Positions 10,265-21,657 of a stretch of 64,000 nt of DNA are shown one piece after another. The notes under the pieces were generated by a model that was not told the DNA's origin, ran no database searches, and saw only the letters and a list, made by a program, of their open reading frames with translations. Origin of the DNA: Cryoendolithus antarcticus (lineage: Eukaryota > Ascomycota > Dothideomycetes > Cladosporiales > Cladosporiaceae); contig NAJO01000026.1 of NCBI GenBank assembly GCA_002077065.1, positions 434,001-498,000 of the forward strand, written 5' to 3'. The position numbers and the translations under genes are program-made. Positions within the stretch are counted from its first letter, which is position 1. The number at the start of each line of letters is the position of its first letter.

Positions 10265-11047
10265 ATGCACATCATCCTCGCCTCCACCTGCCAGCACATG
10301 GTCTCCTACCACTTCACCCCACCCCCCGGCTACACAACCTCCCTCTCCCCTTCAATCTCCTTCTGCCACTCCTGCCTCGAGCATCAAGAGCTCGTAGCCA
10401 TGTACAACAAAACACGTCCCGCCTACATAGAAGCCTCAGCCTACCGCAAAAGCCTAACAGATACGAGCACAGACACAGCAGCTAAGAATGCCGCAGGCCA
10501 GAAGGCGTGGAATCTAAGGAGAGATTACTTCCAAATCGCAACCGCGCTAGCAAACGCCGAGATCTACCACTCGCAATTCGACGACCCAGCCTACCCTACC
10601 CTCGACCATCTAGGCGCGGTGTTGATCCCGAGCCAGCAGCAGATCGAGGATACCTACCTCCCCAGCACATCGAAGCGCGTCCAATTCGGCGCCACACCCT
10701 TGCCACAAGGCCGACGAGTGCACTTCAACGTCCACGACGAGTGGGGCACGAGCGGCAAGATCATGACGGAGATGAGCCGGCACTCGAGGCGGTATAGTCG
10801 CGGACGATGGGCGTTGCCGCAGGGGAGACGGTATTTCGACACCAGCAATGGCGTCGATCAAGCTGAGTGGGCGAGGCTGGGGCACGATGATGAGAATGCT
10901 GTTGTAAATCCGCCGGAGGTAGTAGATGTGGGGGCTGCTGTTAAGGCGGTTGAGCGGTCGCAGGTCGATGCTGGCATCGAGGAAGACCCGATGGAGGGGC
11001 TTGAGGATACGAGTCCGATTGACAAGCCAATTGATTGGCAGTGGTAA
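10265..11047 (+). CDS. Hypothetical protein with an N-terminal Cys/His pair pattern
   Basis: I do not recognise this 260-residue protein. The N terminus has CQHMVSYHF followed by FCHSCLEHQ. These pairs of Cys and His residues, spaced like a small zinc-binding knuckle, occur at the start of many uncharacterised ascomycete proteins. The middle contains a possibly helical stretch (residues about 75-105, Ala/Arg/Gln-rich), and the repeated phrase LPQGRR occurs twice (about 148 and 187). The tail is acidic (VERSQVDAGIEEDPMEGLED). The stop overlaps a consensus donor (TGGTAAGT at 11042-11049). Splicing from there to an acceptor ending at 11132 would continue in frame for about 44 codons to a TAA at 11259-11261. 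I therefore regard the 3' end as unsettled. Confidence 0.6.
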   Translation: MHIILASTCQHMVSYHFTPPPGYTTSLSPSISFCHSCLEHQELVAMYNKTRPAYIEASAYRKSLTDTSTDTAAKNAAGQKAWNLRRDYFQIATALANAEIYHSQFDDPAYPTLDHLGAVLIPSQQQIEDTYLPSTSKRVQFGATPLPQGRRVHFNVHDEWGTSGKIMTEMSRHSRRYSRGRWALPQGRRYFDTSNGVDQAEWARLGHDDENAVVNPPEVVDVGAAVKAVERSQVDAGIEEDPMEGLEDTSPIDKPIDWQW

Positions 11048-11278
11048 GTCATATCTTTTCCCTCTCTCAGAATTCTACCTGCACTGCTTCAACCTCTGTG
11101 AGTTCGTAAATCGTCTTCGCCGGGAACAACAGCGGGCAAGAGAGTGAGCAGAAGATGGACGTAGACTCCGTGATCCACCGCATTATCTGCTATCTCATGA
11201 GTATCGCTTGCACAAGGGGTATAAACCAAAACATCAATCCCCCTCACCATAAACCCTATTAATGATCCATTCTTCTCA

Positions 11279-12724
11279 TTACCTCACATCCCTAGTCTCC
11301 ACCCTCCCAATCCCCCTATACTGATCATGCCTACTAATCATCTTTCCCACCTCCTCGCCCCCATCCTCAGACCCCGCACTAACAGTAGCATAAGTTTCCA
11401 CCCTCCCCAGCTCCTCCCCATGCTCTCCACCAGCCTTCTGATACTCGTTCAGATCATAAATATCACCGACACTCTTACTCCGTTCCCTTACCAACGGCTC
11501 CTCATCATGGTGGTTGTCATATGTAGGATCGTGTGGTCCGGCGTCCGAAAGCGAGCGATCGGGGAGCTGCGTGGTGGGGTTTAGATTTGAGGGGGTGGAG
11601 GCGCGGTGGTGATTCGATTTGGGGACTTGGGAGCTGGATTTTCGGAACAGCCGGCCGAAGATCGAGGGGCGTTTGGCGCCTGCTGCTTGAGCCTGGTGGC
11701 CAGCGGAATGCCCGCCTCCGTTCGCCGACCCATTGCTCCCTTCCACAGCCTTCGTAAACGCCGGCGAGGAGTTCGCGGGTGCCACGGGCGCCGCGACAGG
11801 AGCTGGCTTGGGCTTCGGGAATGGTGAGGGCATATACCGCTCCCTCTCCTCCCGATCGATATTCACCAATGCCTGGTCCACGGCGCCGAGATACTCCGGG
11901 TAATCGCCCTCGCACGCCTCCATGATGAGCCGTAGCTTACTAACATCCTGCGCAATCCTTGTGCGATCCGCAGTCAAATGCCACCCAAACCCCCTAATAT
12001 CCATCTTCAACCCCCGATCAACCCCGTCCTTGACCCCAAGCAACTCAACAAGCGAATCAATCTTCTCCTGCGTCAACCGCAGGAATTCCGCAAACCGCAC
12101 CCCATCGCTGATAATCCACGCGGAGGGCAGGGTGATACTAGCACTCCGCTGCGTCGTCTGCAGTCCCGCGAACGTCTCCGCGACCTCTTTCAGCAACTCA
12201 TATTTCTCCCTGAAGCCCTCGAGGCGAGTTGTGTCGAGGGCGGGTTGGTAGACATGCCCCGTCAGCTTCTTTGGCGGCTTCAAGCCGAATTTGTCCATCA
12301 TTTCCTCCCGCGTTAGATGCGAGCTACGGTCTACGATCGCATTCAGCGCCCCCTCTACGGCCTTCCTCACGCCCTCTTCATCTAGTCGCGGATCTCGCGG
12401 GGTGAAGAAGGTCGGCTCCGTGAGATCCGGGTACGCGGCTGAGGGATGCTTCGGCACCGCGCTCGTCGTCACAGACTTTGGGGGTGAGGCGATTCCTAGG
12501 GCGTCACCCCAGGTCAAGAGCCGGGCTTGCTGGATTCCGAGCCGGGTGAGGAGGAGCTGTTCGTCGTGGGACCATTTCCCTGCTGCGCGGATGAGGCCGA
12601 AGGCTTCGACGGTGGTGCTGTAGAGGGAGGCGAGGGTCAAGACGGAGAGGAGGGCGGATTCGTGGTCGGGGGTAGAGTCGGCGTGTTCGGAGTGGGTTGA
12701 GTTGGGCTTGCTGTGGTCCGCCAT
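11279..12724 (-). CDS. HeLo-domain protein (prion-inhibition and propagation family)
   Basis: The 481-residue protein starts at the ATG at 12,724; the upstream extension of the frame has no ATG. Residues about 30-60 match the helical start of the HeLo domain of fungal HET-S and related incompatibility proteins: LASLYSTTVEAFGLI, then LLLTRLGIQQARLLTWGDALG. The domain continues to about residue 240 with TLPSAWIISDGVRFAEF and a helix around LTQEKIDSLVELLG. In characterised members HeLo is a membrane-targeting cell-death domain controlled by an amyloid-forming tail. Here the C-terminal half (about 300-481) is low complexity, rich in Ala, Pro, Ser and His. It contains a basic patch, KRPSIFGRLFRKSSS, and I see no HET-s-type prion repeat. 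Activity in incompatibility is therefore not demonstrated by sequence. It is co-oriented with BUD6, which lies upstream of it on the minus strand. Confidence 0.82.
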   Translation of the reverse strand: MADHSKPNSTHSEHADSTPDHESALLSVLTLASLYSTTVEAFGLIRAAGKWSHDEQLLLTRLGIQQARLLTWGDALGIASPPKSVTTSAVPKHPSAAYPDLTEPTFFTPRDPRLDEEGVRKAVEGALNAIVDRSSHLTREEMMDKFGLKPPKKLTGHVYQPALDTTRLEGFREKYELLKEVAETFAGLQTTQRSASITLPSAWIISDGVRFAEFLRLTQEKIDSLVELLGVKDGVDRGLKMDIRGFGWHLTADRTRIAQDVSKLRLIMEACEGDYPEYLGAVDQALVNIDREERERYMPSPFPKPKPAPVAAPVAPANSSPAFTKAVEGSNGSANGGGHSAGHQAQAAGAKRPSIFGRLFRKSSSQVPKSNHHRASTPSNLNPTTQLPDRSLSDAGPHDPTYDNHHDEEPLVRERSKSVGDIYDLNEYQKAGGEHGEELGRVETYATVSAGSEDGGEEVGKMISRHDQYRGIGRVETRDVR

Positions 12725-13354
12725 TATGGCGAGGGGTGGGAAGTGGTTGGTAGCTCGAGAGCTGGGTGCGGTCAATAGTCTTGCGCTCCCCGATGTCTCT
12801 CTGTTGTTGGGTATCGCAGATCAGAGAAAGATGATTACGTTGATGAGAAGGAAGAAACACAACTCCCTTCACCCACCGGTTGCCTCAACACATGCACACG
12901 TGAGTAGTGCTACGAGTACCGCCGAAGCAGCATGTCATTTCGACCTCTCATACTTTTCTGCTGGGAAGCTGCTACTGCATAGCTTTGACCCCTCAACTCA
13001 TCGGCCCGCGTGACCACAATTTGTATAGTCTGCGCAAAGAGGGCCGAGACTCGGCAAGGCTTGATTCATTGTACATGAGAGAACCGTGGGCGCCGAGGTG
13101 AGCGATTGCGAGATGGCTGATATAGAGAGCTGCAGCGAAAGACCTGTGTGTTGGGTGTCTAGGGATGAGAGACGCGTTGGGTTTATCTATGGATGAGCTT
13201 GGACCACGAGACGCCAAGCATATATGTTTCAGGGCGACGGAGGGAACAACGGACGAGACAGAGAGCAGTCGAGGTGAAGGTCTCGACAATAAATCCAACA
13301 ATACAAGTACATACTCTAACATCCCCCATTCCCTTCTCAGTTCCCCTCAATGTT
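12725..13354. promoter_or_regulatory. Upstream region of the HeLo-domain gene
   Basis: These 630 bp lie between the start of the HeLo gene and the end of BUD6, both on the minus strand. They should hold the HeLo promoter and the BUD6 3' UTR. I see no gene here. Confidence 0.4.
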
Positions 13355-16300
13355 CTACACTGGTCCCTCACCCGGCGTCCCCACCTCCTCCTTCGCATCC
13401 ACAAACCCACTCTCAGGACTACTAGTCCTCTCCAACTCCGGCAGAACAGGAACCTCCAACGCCCCATTACCCTCCACCTCTCCCTCCGCCTCCCCACTAG
13501 CAGCAGCCGCAGCCTCCCTAGCCAACTTCTCCGCCTTCAGCCGATCCCTCTCCTCCAACAACCGGAAATTCTCTTTCCTAGCCCGATCTTCACGAAGCAA
13601 TCGCACGCGCTCGACTTCCTCGACACCCCCGCTCTTCTTGAGTTTGCCCTCTTCGACGAAATTGCCGAGTTCTTTCTGGAATTCACCGCCTTGTCGGCTC
13701 TCCAGTTCGCGTTGCCGGGCTTTCTCGGCGCGTTCGATGGCTTCGAGTCTGCTCTCGTGGTTGGGCTGAAGGGCGCGGACTTCGCCCAACACACCGTCTT
13801 TGGCTTTTTGCGGGTCGGCGCCATCTAGTCGCAAAGTTCTAGACGAACTGCGCAGTGCGGCTTGACCCGGTACGATGCCGTTCGCTCCAGCGGTGCCTTG
13901 CTGAGCGAGGTTCTGCGCTTTAGTAGCCATCTCCACTAGCTCAAACGTCGCCGCCGCTTGCTCGAGATCGGCTTCCAAATCGACGGCAAGGTCTTCTTGG
14001 TTAGTGAGAAAATCTCTATCGTCGCATACAACTTGCAACTCCTTCTCCCAGATCTTCGTCCAAACCGGTTTCTCCCGCTTCAAGTACTCTTGCATTTTCT
14101 TGAGGTCCGACGTAGCCAGACTGATATCTTTACTGACACTCTCCAGCTGCCGTGGCAACGGCCTCACTCCACGTGTAACGACATCTTTGCGGAGGTCCTC
14201 GACGAGGTCTTGCAGATCGTCGACGCGGTTGACGATCTTCTCGCTATCGGCGCCGAGACTGCCTTTACCGGTATTTACGTACGCGCGGCCGGAGCCAGAG
14301 GCAACGTCGGGGATCGCGGCGCGTTCGGCTGTTGAGCGGAGGGTTGTGGCTTTGCTGCGGATGAGAGTCATGTTGCTGTTTAGGTCGCTGACGAATGAGG
14401 TGTAGGTTTGGCGGATTATAGCGAGGTCGCGGCGAAGGGACTGGAGTTCTGTTAAGTGGCTTGGTGAGGCGCGCAGAGAAGGCGTGCGGGATAGGGTAAT
14501 TGTGCCGGATGTTGAGGTTGTCGCTGGGGCGGAGCTGCGGATTGGTGCTGTGGTTGCTATTGTGCTGACGGCTTTGGCGGTCTCTTGTTGCCGGTCGGAG
14601 ACTTGCTGGATGGTGGTTTGCTGAGTGTCAACGGAAGTTTTGATGCCTTCTACGATCCTGCGCAGGCCGCCTATGCCATCGTCTATATGGCGCTTGACTT
14701 CGTCAAGTGCTTCGACATTTAGTACCAGGACGCTGCGTTCTTTGATGTCGGTGAGGTCTTCGAGCTCGTGGCGGACGCCGGAAACCGTATCTTGGATGTA
14801 GATGTCTGGGAGATCGACGCCGTTATTGTGCGTGTTCCATGCAAACTTCTCGATGAATGCTAGTTGCAATCGAGGTATGCTCAGATCACCGCCGTCTGGT
14901 AGGACGAATTTCTTGATCTTGCTTTTATACTGCAGGAACAAGGTGAGCTCCTTTCCAGGTTGTGGCGAGCTCTCAGCGATATACTGCGACTGTGGCGGCG
15001 TAGTCTGCGGATCGCGTCGTGAATTACTCCGTGCGGGCGCGGGTGGTGGTCGATCTTCTACCACAGGCGCGGGGCTTTCGTAGCTAGATGGTATGTATAT
15101 ATCATTTATTGGACCATTGAGTGTCGCGCCAATGTTGTGTGCAGGCCCGTTGGACTCGGGGAAAGGGTACGCGCCAAGCTTGTCCTCAGGAGTCTTGACC
15201 ATCGGACTATCCAATTCCTGCGTAACCGGCTGCTTCGGAGGTGACAAGTCTGGCAAAGACTCCTCGGTGATTCTCCTCACATCACGCTGCGTTCTCGACG
15301 GACTTGGCTCATAGCCAGCCGCACCGGTCCTTGACTTCGTTCGATTGTGCACCATTACACTACCCCTCGATCTGACTGCGTTCATCGATTCTCGTACGTC
15401 CCGACCCCTATTCGGGACTGGCGAGTGCTGTGCTGGTGGAATAGCTCCTATACCGTTCGCTGAGGGACCCAGATGCTTCTGTATTTGGTACGCGGAGAAA
15501 CGTCGTGACGCTCGTCGCTCCAGATCACCTCGTCCTTGTAATGCCATCAAAGCGTCGTTCTGTTTAGGCGGAGGAGGCGGTGGTTCCGGAGATGCTTCAT
15601 CTGGAGGGTATACTTGGGTCGTGGGCATGGTGTCGTTGTCCGGGTATGGCGCGATGACTGGTATGTTTTGCATAGCGCCGCTCGACAGTGAAGAAGAGGA
15701 GGTATCTCGACTCGTACCCCGCTGGTGCATGCTGCCTTGTGGACTGAGATTGTGCCGCCGCGGTGAAGATCGATCTGTAGCACTCGTTGTCCGTGGTGGC
15801 AGATCCTGCGCCGCTGCCTCTCCACTCCCTTGTCTCTGTGCATATGTCCGACTACTCGAAGTCCGTGAAGGCACATCCTCCAGTTGCTGTGTCAGACTCG
15901 TTTCCAAGCTCGTGGTGCTAGCAGTAGAGCCTTGTCTCGGCGGTCTCGTGTCTCCACCCTCCTTGCCATGCTTTTGTCGTAGCCTCTGTTGCTTTTTCTT
16001 CAATCCATGCAAAAGATTTATGATGATATCACGAATCCGCGGAAGGAATTTATCCAAGCTAGCCTGGCTCGCCTCTTGACTGAGCGTGTCCTCCAAGATG
16101 GCGCGCAGTAAATCTGGCACGGGTCCCAGGTCGGTCGTCTCCACTCCGATTGCGTTGAAAGCTCGACATGCTATGTTGAACTCGTATCCCAATCGTACGT
16201 AGACATCCGATACCTCTGCTTCTGTGGCACTTCCTCGCGACCACATTGTGAGGGTCTCCAAGAGCTGCTTGGTGGCGACCAAGAGGTGGGTGACGGATTT

Positions 16301-16491
16301 CTCGATCGTGGATAGCTGCTGCTGGGGCTTTGTAGAGTCAGTTGATGATCCCACCGGGAGCTTGTGCCTTCACGCCGCCGCCTGTCAGGGATCGAGAGGC
16401 CGCTTACATTCTGTTGTCGCCGACTGCTTCCAGACGACCGACTGTTCGCAGAACCCCCACTCGCCCGCTGCGCTTCCTCTGTGGACGCCAT
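13355..16491 (-). CDS. BUD6: Bud6/Aip3 actin-interacting polarity protein
   Basis: Bud6/Aip3 binds actin and the formin tail and promotes actin cable nucleation at polarity sites; in hyphae it localises to the tip polarisome and septa. Exon 1 is 16408-16491 (28 codons), the intron 16328-16407 (80 nt, GTAAGC donor, AAG acceptor) and exon 2 13355-16327, giving 1018 residues. The segment just after the junction, from STIEKSVTHLLVATKQLLET through EVSDVYVRLGYEFNIACRAF to FLPRIRDIIINLLHGLKKK, is the conserved N-terminal Bud6 region. A Ser/Pro-rich linker follows. The C-terminal Aip3 core starts near KELTLFLQYKSKIKKFVLPD and contains long predicted coiled coils (for example ELQSLRRDLAIIRQTYTSFV and the Glu/Arg-rich end). 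Length fits filamentous fungal Bud6, which is longer than the 788-residue yeast protein. Confidence 0.93.
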
Positions 16492-17474
16492 GTTGGCGCG
16501 GGTCCGTCCTTATGGTCCCCAGACCAGAATGCTGGTGGGCTTCTGAGCAGTGATGTCTCCTTGTACAGACCCAAAACTTTCCAAGACCAAGTGACGTCTC
16601 AACGAGCGTGCAGCATAAGACAGTCCAAGCGCGATCTCGTGGGCTCGCGTGCGCGTGATCCACTGCTGGTCGTGGTGTGCTGCTCTGCCAAGAGCTGTTC
16701 TTTTCGCGACAAGGGTATCAACAAGGAAGGGACCACTCTCACGAATCCAGACATGGCCACTGATCACAGCAAGGCGACACCAACAAGTCGCAGGGCATGC
16801 GGATGAGTACTGCACTGTATGCAGCCCCCCGTGTAGATGATCCTCTGCAGGACGGCCCAGTAGCAAGAATGAGGCTTGACGTGCCGAATCGCCCGGCGTT
16901 TAGCGAGAAGGTCGAGGCCGAGATGGAGGTAGTTTGTAGGTATTTTCTATACGGTAGCTCGTAAGACCAGACTCACGCGGCCAACGAGCAAGACGACCAC
17001 TGCATCCTCTCAGCGCTCACACACCCACTTCAACACCGTTGTTGACATTATACTCTCGCGCTGCACGCAATGCATGTCGCACAGATGCCGACGGGCGACC
17101 TTCTCGACCGTCCGGCACGAACCTAAACTCAAGCGCTCACTAGCGTCGTGGCTGGTGCGTCTGCTCTCACGCAAGACACCTCCGCTCGTCGTGAATCTCG
17201 ACCGTGGCCTCACCTCACACCTCACCCTCCCGCCCACTGCTCACGGCGACCTCGACACTGGCCGTCTGGTGTGCTCTTCTCCCCCCCTTCTCTTCACTTC
17301 TGTGCACCCACCTCCTGCTTTCCCCTTCTGCATCAGCGCCGGCGTTGCTCTACTGAGGAGGCCCAGGGAGAGCACTGCAACGGGCAGCTTGCCCACGCGC
17401 CAACATCGCCAATATACGCGAGACTTGAGGTTCTGAATTGACTCGTCGCACATATTCAACACCCACTTGCCAAT
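16492..17474. promoter_or_regulatory. Divergent promoter region of BUD6 and PBP1
   Basis: About 0.98 kb separates two genes that start away from each other. The part nearest PBP1 (about 17,150-17,350) is pyrimidine-rich (CT and CCTC runs), as is common before fungal transcription starts. I see no convincing coding frame. Confidence 0.4.
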
Positions 17475-20400
17475 ATGTCTGCAGCGACAGTGAACGGAGA
17501 CAATTCGGGAAAGGCTTCAGGAAGCAAGCCACAGCAATCGAAGAGCAGCAATGGCAGGGCGCTCGAAGGCACACGAAAGCAAGCTGCTAGCCCTGTAGAC
17601 GGGCAGAACAAGTGAGTTGCTCTAGCTTGATTAATTTCTGGCCCGACCGAGTTCAGGCGTCCTCAATTTCGTCTGGACATCGACCGAGCTGTGCACGTGC
17701 TCACTTCGAGGATATCGTCCAAACGGAACTCAGTTGCAGTCAATCTCGAACTTGAGACATGTACTAATAGCATCGATCATAGAAAGCAAACTTCACAACC
17801 ACCAAAGGCCTGGCAAGGTCCCAATCCCATCACACAACGAACCGGCAATCAGTCGAGTATGCACAACGGCATTGAGAAGCCATTGCCGAAGCTCCCTCCC
17901 CAGTCTCCAGCTGGAGCACCATCAGACACGCATATTGAACAGCATGCACATGACCGGTTGCTGTTTCTTCTCGCTCACAGCACAGTATGTCGACTCTCAC
18001 CTTTCGTGACCACCGAGGAACTTGTGGGGAACATTGTCACTGACTGTACACTAGGGCACCGATGCTACACTGACACTCAAGAATGGCGAGCAATTCAGCG
18101 GTGTGTTCAGTGGAGCATCGCTTGAAGCTGCCAACAAGAGCGTCTACATCCTCAAAATGGCTAAACGCACGCGGCTTCCGAGCAGTCAGCAGCTCAATGG
18201 CGAGAGAGATCTGCCAGACGAGTACATCGGCGAAGGCGAGGATCACATGATGACTTTCGATGTGCAAGACACCATTGATTTAGCGGTATCGGAGGTGGTC
18301 CTCGCAAGCGCGCCGACCCAGAATGGTATGACATCTGCTCCCTCGTGGAGATCACGCAAAGCTAACACCATCTTACCAGGCTCTGCAGCATCATCGTTCC
18401 GCACAGATACCGAAATCTCCACCCGCAACCGCGACAGGCCAGTGGAGCGAGAACTTCAGCCCTGGTCAGGTGGCATTGAGATGAGCTTGGACGATATGGC
18501 GCTCGAAAGCTCCGGTGATACCAAGTGGGACCAATTCGCGGTGAATGAAGAGAAGTTCGGCACGCAGACTACGTACGATGAAGATGAGTACACAACGACC
18601 ATCGATCGAAGTCGACCAGAGTATGCGCGATTGGCAGCGCAGGCTGAGAGGATCGAGCGCGAGATCTTCAAGTCCACCGCCATGAACTCGCATGTTGCAG
18701 AAGAGCGTGGTCAGAATGTAGACGAAGGGGATGGACTCGATGAGGAGGACAAGTACTCAGGAGTGAGGCGGGAGGCACCGGTGTTGCCCAAAGGTGCTGC
18801 TGGCTCGTATGTGCCGCCATCTCGACGACCCCTGACGAATGTTCCGACTGTTCCTGGAGCACCGTACGACCCTGCGATCATCTCACTGGAGAAGCCTGCA
18901 CATGTTGCAGCACCGCCGACGGTAGTCGAGCCCGCGCGTACCCCTGAACCGGTCACGACGCCGAGTAGCATGAAGCAAGATGCGCCAGAGGGTGCTAACG
19001 ATAGTTTGGCGTCAACTACCCAGACACCTGAAGCTGCAAAACGACCCGAGAATACTACAGAAGACCATGTGCGAGGGACTGCCGACGCCTTCAAGCAATT
19101 TGCGAACACCGAGAAGCTTAGGATGCATCAAGCGAGAGAGCAGCAACGCATGGCCAAGAAACAGGAGAAGAATGTTAAGATCAACGATCTCAAAAAGTTC
19201 GCCGAGAACTTCAAGCTGAAGAGTCGCGTGCCAGACGATCTTGTGCCAATATTGGCCAAAGATCATGAGAAGCAGGCTGAAATCAAGCGCAAAGCCGAGA
19301 GCTCTGCACTCCAAGAGGAGGTACGCGCGAAGGAACGAGAGAAGGAACGGGCCTCTGCGACACCTTCGCCACAGAAACAGCCGCAGGTCGCTGTTGACCC
19401 GCAGACGTCGCTTTCACTGCAGCACTCACGCACTCGCGTGTCCCAGAATCTTCGCGGTGGACCATCGCTAACTTCACCTCGCGGCTTTGCACCACCACGA
19501 GGCCAGAACATACCTTACATGGGCCGACAGCCTGGTATGGGCCCTCAAACACAGCCTTTGCCAGCAGACATTCGTATTCCTACTGGACCCATGGCGCGTG
19601 ATAGCGGACCGCTGAGTCCGGCTTCTGCCACATCGGCGACCAACACTCGCTACAATGTAAACGCTAAGGAGTTCAAGTTCACCCCAGGCGTCAGCAGCTT
19701 CACCCCCTCGGGTGCATCGCCTAGCCCGCAGCGCATTCCGATCAGCGCGCCAGTACCAGAGACGAATGCGACGTTCTTTGATGAGAAGGATAACAAGGGT
19801 GAAATGCCTACGAGGGACGTCAATGTTGACTGCGATACCATCAAGAGGCTATTGACAGCTGACTATCCGGCGGATCATAAGAAGAGCTTCATCAACGGCA
19901 TCCCACAGCCATTCCGCACTCCACCGACATGGCCTGTAGCGAAGGAGTTCGAGAACAAGTCTTTCCTGGACGCCTTCCCAAAGCCCCGCATACACAGCCA
20001 AGGTCCTACACCACGAGCAACGCCCATCCCGGCCGGTCTTCACATGCAGCATCAGCTACCACAACATCCTCAGCACCATGGGCACACGCCTCTTCCGAGC
20101 CCTGGTCAGCGGCCTCCATTCTTCGGGCAACAAGGTAGTCAGCATGGCCAGCAATACGATCATAGGATGCAATACCCTGGTGGACCTGGCAGTGTGCAGA
20201 ACAGCCCTAGGTATGCTCACGCACAGATGGCGGGTTATGGTCCGCAGATGGGACAGGGACCTGTGCCTCAGATGGCGCAGTTCGCGGGTCAGCAAGGGTA
20301 CGGTATGAGTCCTGGCATGCAGTTTAGGCAAATGCAGGCGCCGCCTGGTGGGCCGATGATGATGATGCCGCAGCAACATCAGCAGAGCAAGTCGTATACC

Positions 20401-20907
20401 GTCAGTCATCCGGAAGATTCTCAACTTACTAACAACATCTCAGTGAACCAAATGCGCCCCAATGCGTACCCCCAACCAGGCCCCAACGGCCCCAACGCCT
20501 TCCCGCCAAACATGCACCAACAACCCGGAGCACACATGATGTCCCACTCCAGTTCCAACTCTTCGTACCATCCAAACAACCTCCCACACCAACCTCAACA
20601 AGGCTACTCCCCCATGCCCCAGCACGCGCAGCCCAACGGCTACGCCCCATCTCCTCGACCCGGAGCGCAAATGATGCAGCACTCTGGCTCTCATCAGGGT
20701 TTCCAGCCGCCGCATCAGGGTCAGGGCGGCTATGGGCAGGGGCCGCCGCAGTTCATGAGGAATCCTAGTGGTGGTGGCGGACATGGAGGGTATGCAGGGC
20801 AGATGACGCCGAGGGGGAGCTTTGGCGTGCCGCAGCAGCAGGGGCAGCCGGGACAACAGCAGGGGAATGGCATGAGTGGGCCGGGTATGGGGGATGAGGG
20901 CAAATGA
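17475..20907 (+). CDS. PBP1: Pbp1/ataxin-2 homologue (Lsm + LsmAD)
   Basis: Ataxin-2 proteins bind poly(A)-binding protein and RNA and act in mRNP remodelling, stress granules and TORC1 control. Exons are 17475-17611, 17783-17984, 18055-18325 and 18380-20907. Introns are 171 nt (branch TACTAAT), 70 nt and 54 nt, and frame is kept throughout, giving 1045 residues. The Lsm-type fold spans about residues 95-200 (HDRLLFLLAHST, then GTDATLTLKNGEQFSGVFSG, SVYILKMAKR). The LsmAD block at about 255-300 reads FGTQTTYDEDEYTTTIDR with PEYARLAAQAERIEREI. A short motif with NVNAKEFKFTPG at about 635-650 resembles the PAM2 site for Pab1. The last 250 residues are rich in Gln, Pro, Gly, His and Met, as in phase-separating homologues. 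The 54-nt third intron is a multiple of three and free of stops, so its retention would give a protein 18 residues longer. Confidence 0.93.
18326..18379 (+). other. Frame-neutral intron in PBP1
   Basis: The donor is GTATGA, the branch-like sequence GCTAAC lies about 15 nt before the end, and the acceptor is ACCAG. The 54-nt length and lack of stops mean that both spliced and retained forms are translatable. Confidence 0.6.
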
Positions 20908-21657
20908 AATCCCTGAGCTGTTTGAGAAGAGAATGCTTTGCTAAAGTTGGATGTGCAGATGCTGTTGCTTCGTCGGTCGATTCTGAGCAGGACGGTGAGG
21001 CCGCACGAGATGTTTCGCCGAGCTCGCGAAGGTCGAGCGATGCGCGGCTTGAGGCCTTCGCCCATGCTTCGGCGGTCAGGTGAGTCCCATCTGCCTTTCC
21101 CACCAAGCTCAGGAAGTCCTTGCTGACGCAGGCGACGTTCAGACAAAAGAGTGATGACTCAAAGCTGGTCCCAAAGCCGGATCCAAAGCCGGACACAACA
21201 GAGTACATGTGGTTCTAGCCGTTGGCCAGCTGTGCAGACGCCTCATGCGAGAAGCTTCGACTCGCTGAGCCGGGCTGGGCTTGACCGCGCGCCAGGTTCC
21301 GGCACTTGATCAGCCAGTCGCTCATAATCTATGCTGTGAGCTCGCACGGCCAGCTTTCGTACTCGCGATGAGGGGAAGATAGCTGAGGGGAGGAGACAGG
21401 ATAGTACAGAAGTGTCATCGACTATCTACATTAGCTCTATCCGAACTTTATCCTCACACTTGCTCATGTTCGTCCTCGGATCTCGCACCTCCGTTTGGCG
21501 GCCCGTACTACTGCGATGCTGACTCGTGGCTTGTCTGATCTCGCTCTGTTGACCACACCAAGGTCTCGAGAGTAGAGCGCAGATGTTCATCTCGGCACAG
21601 ACCCGACTTGAGACCTTGGACGCACTGCGCCACGGTCATATAGTAGCAGCACAAGAT
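20908..21657. other. Intergenic, convergent 3' ends
   Basis: The 750 bp between the PBP1 stop and the stop of the minus-strand hypothetical gene show no gene. A short near-repeat, AAAGCCGGA, occurs twice around 21,173-21,194. Confidence 0.35.

Noticed and set aside
13193..13828. Plus-strand open frame over the BUD6 3' end
   Set aside because: It is antisense to conserved coiled-coil sequence of BUD6 and has a skewed composition.
20330..20444. Possible extra intron in PBP1 with a good CTAAC branch and CTCAG acceptor
   Set aside because: No donor in the required phase has a consensus sequence, and the frame is open without splicing.
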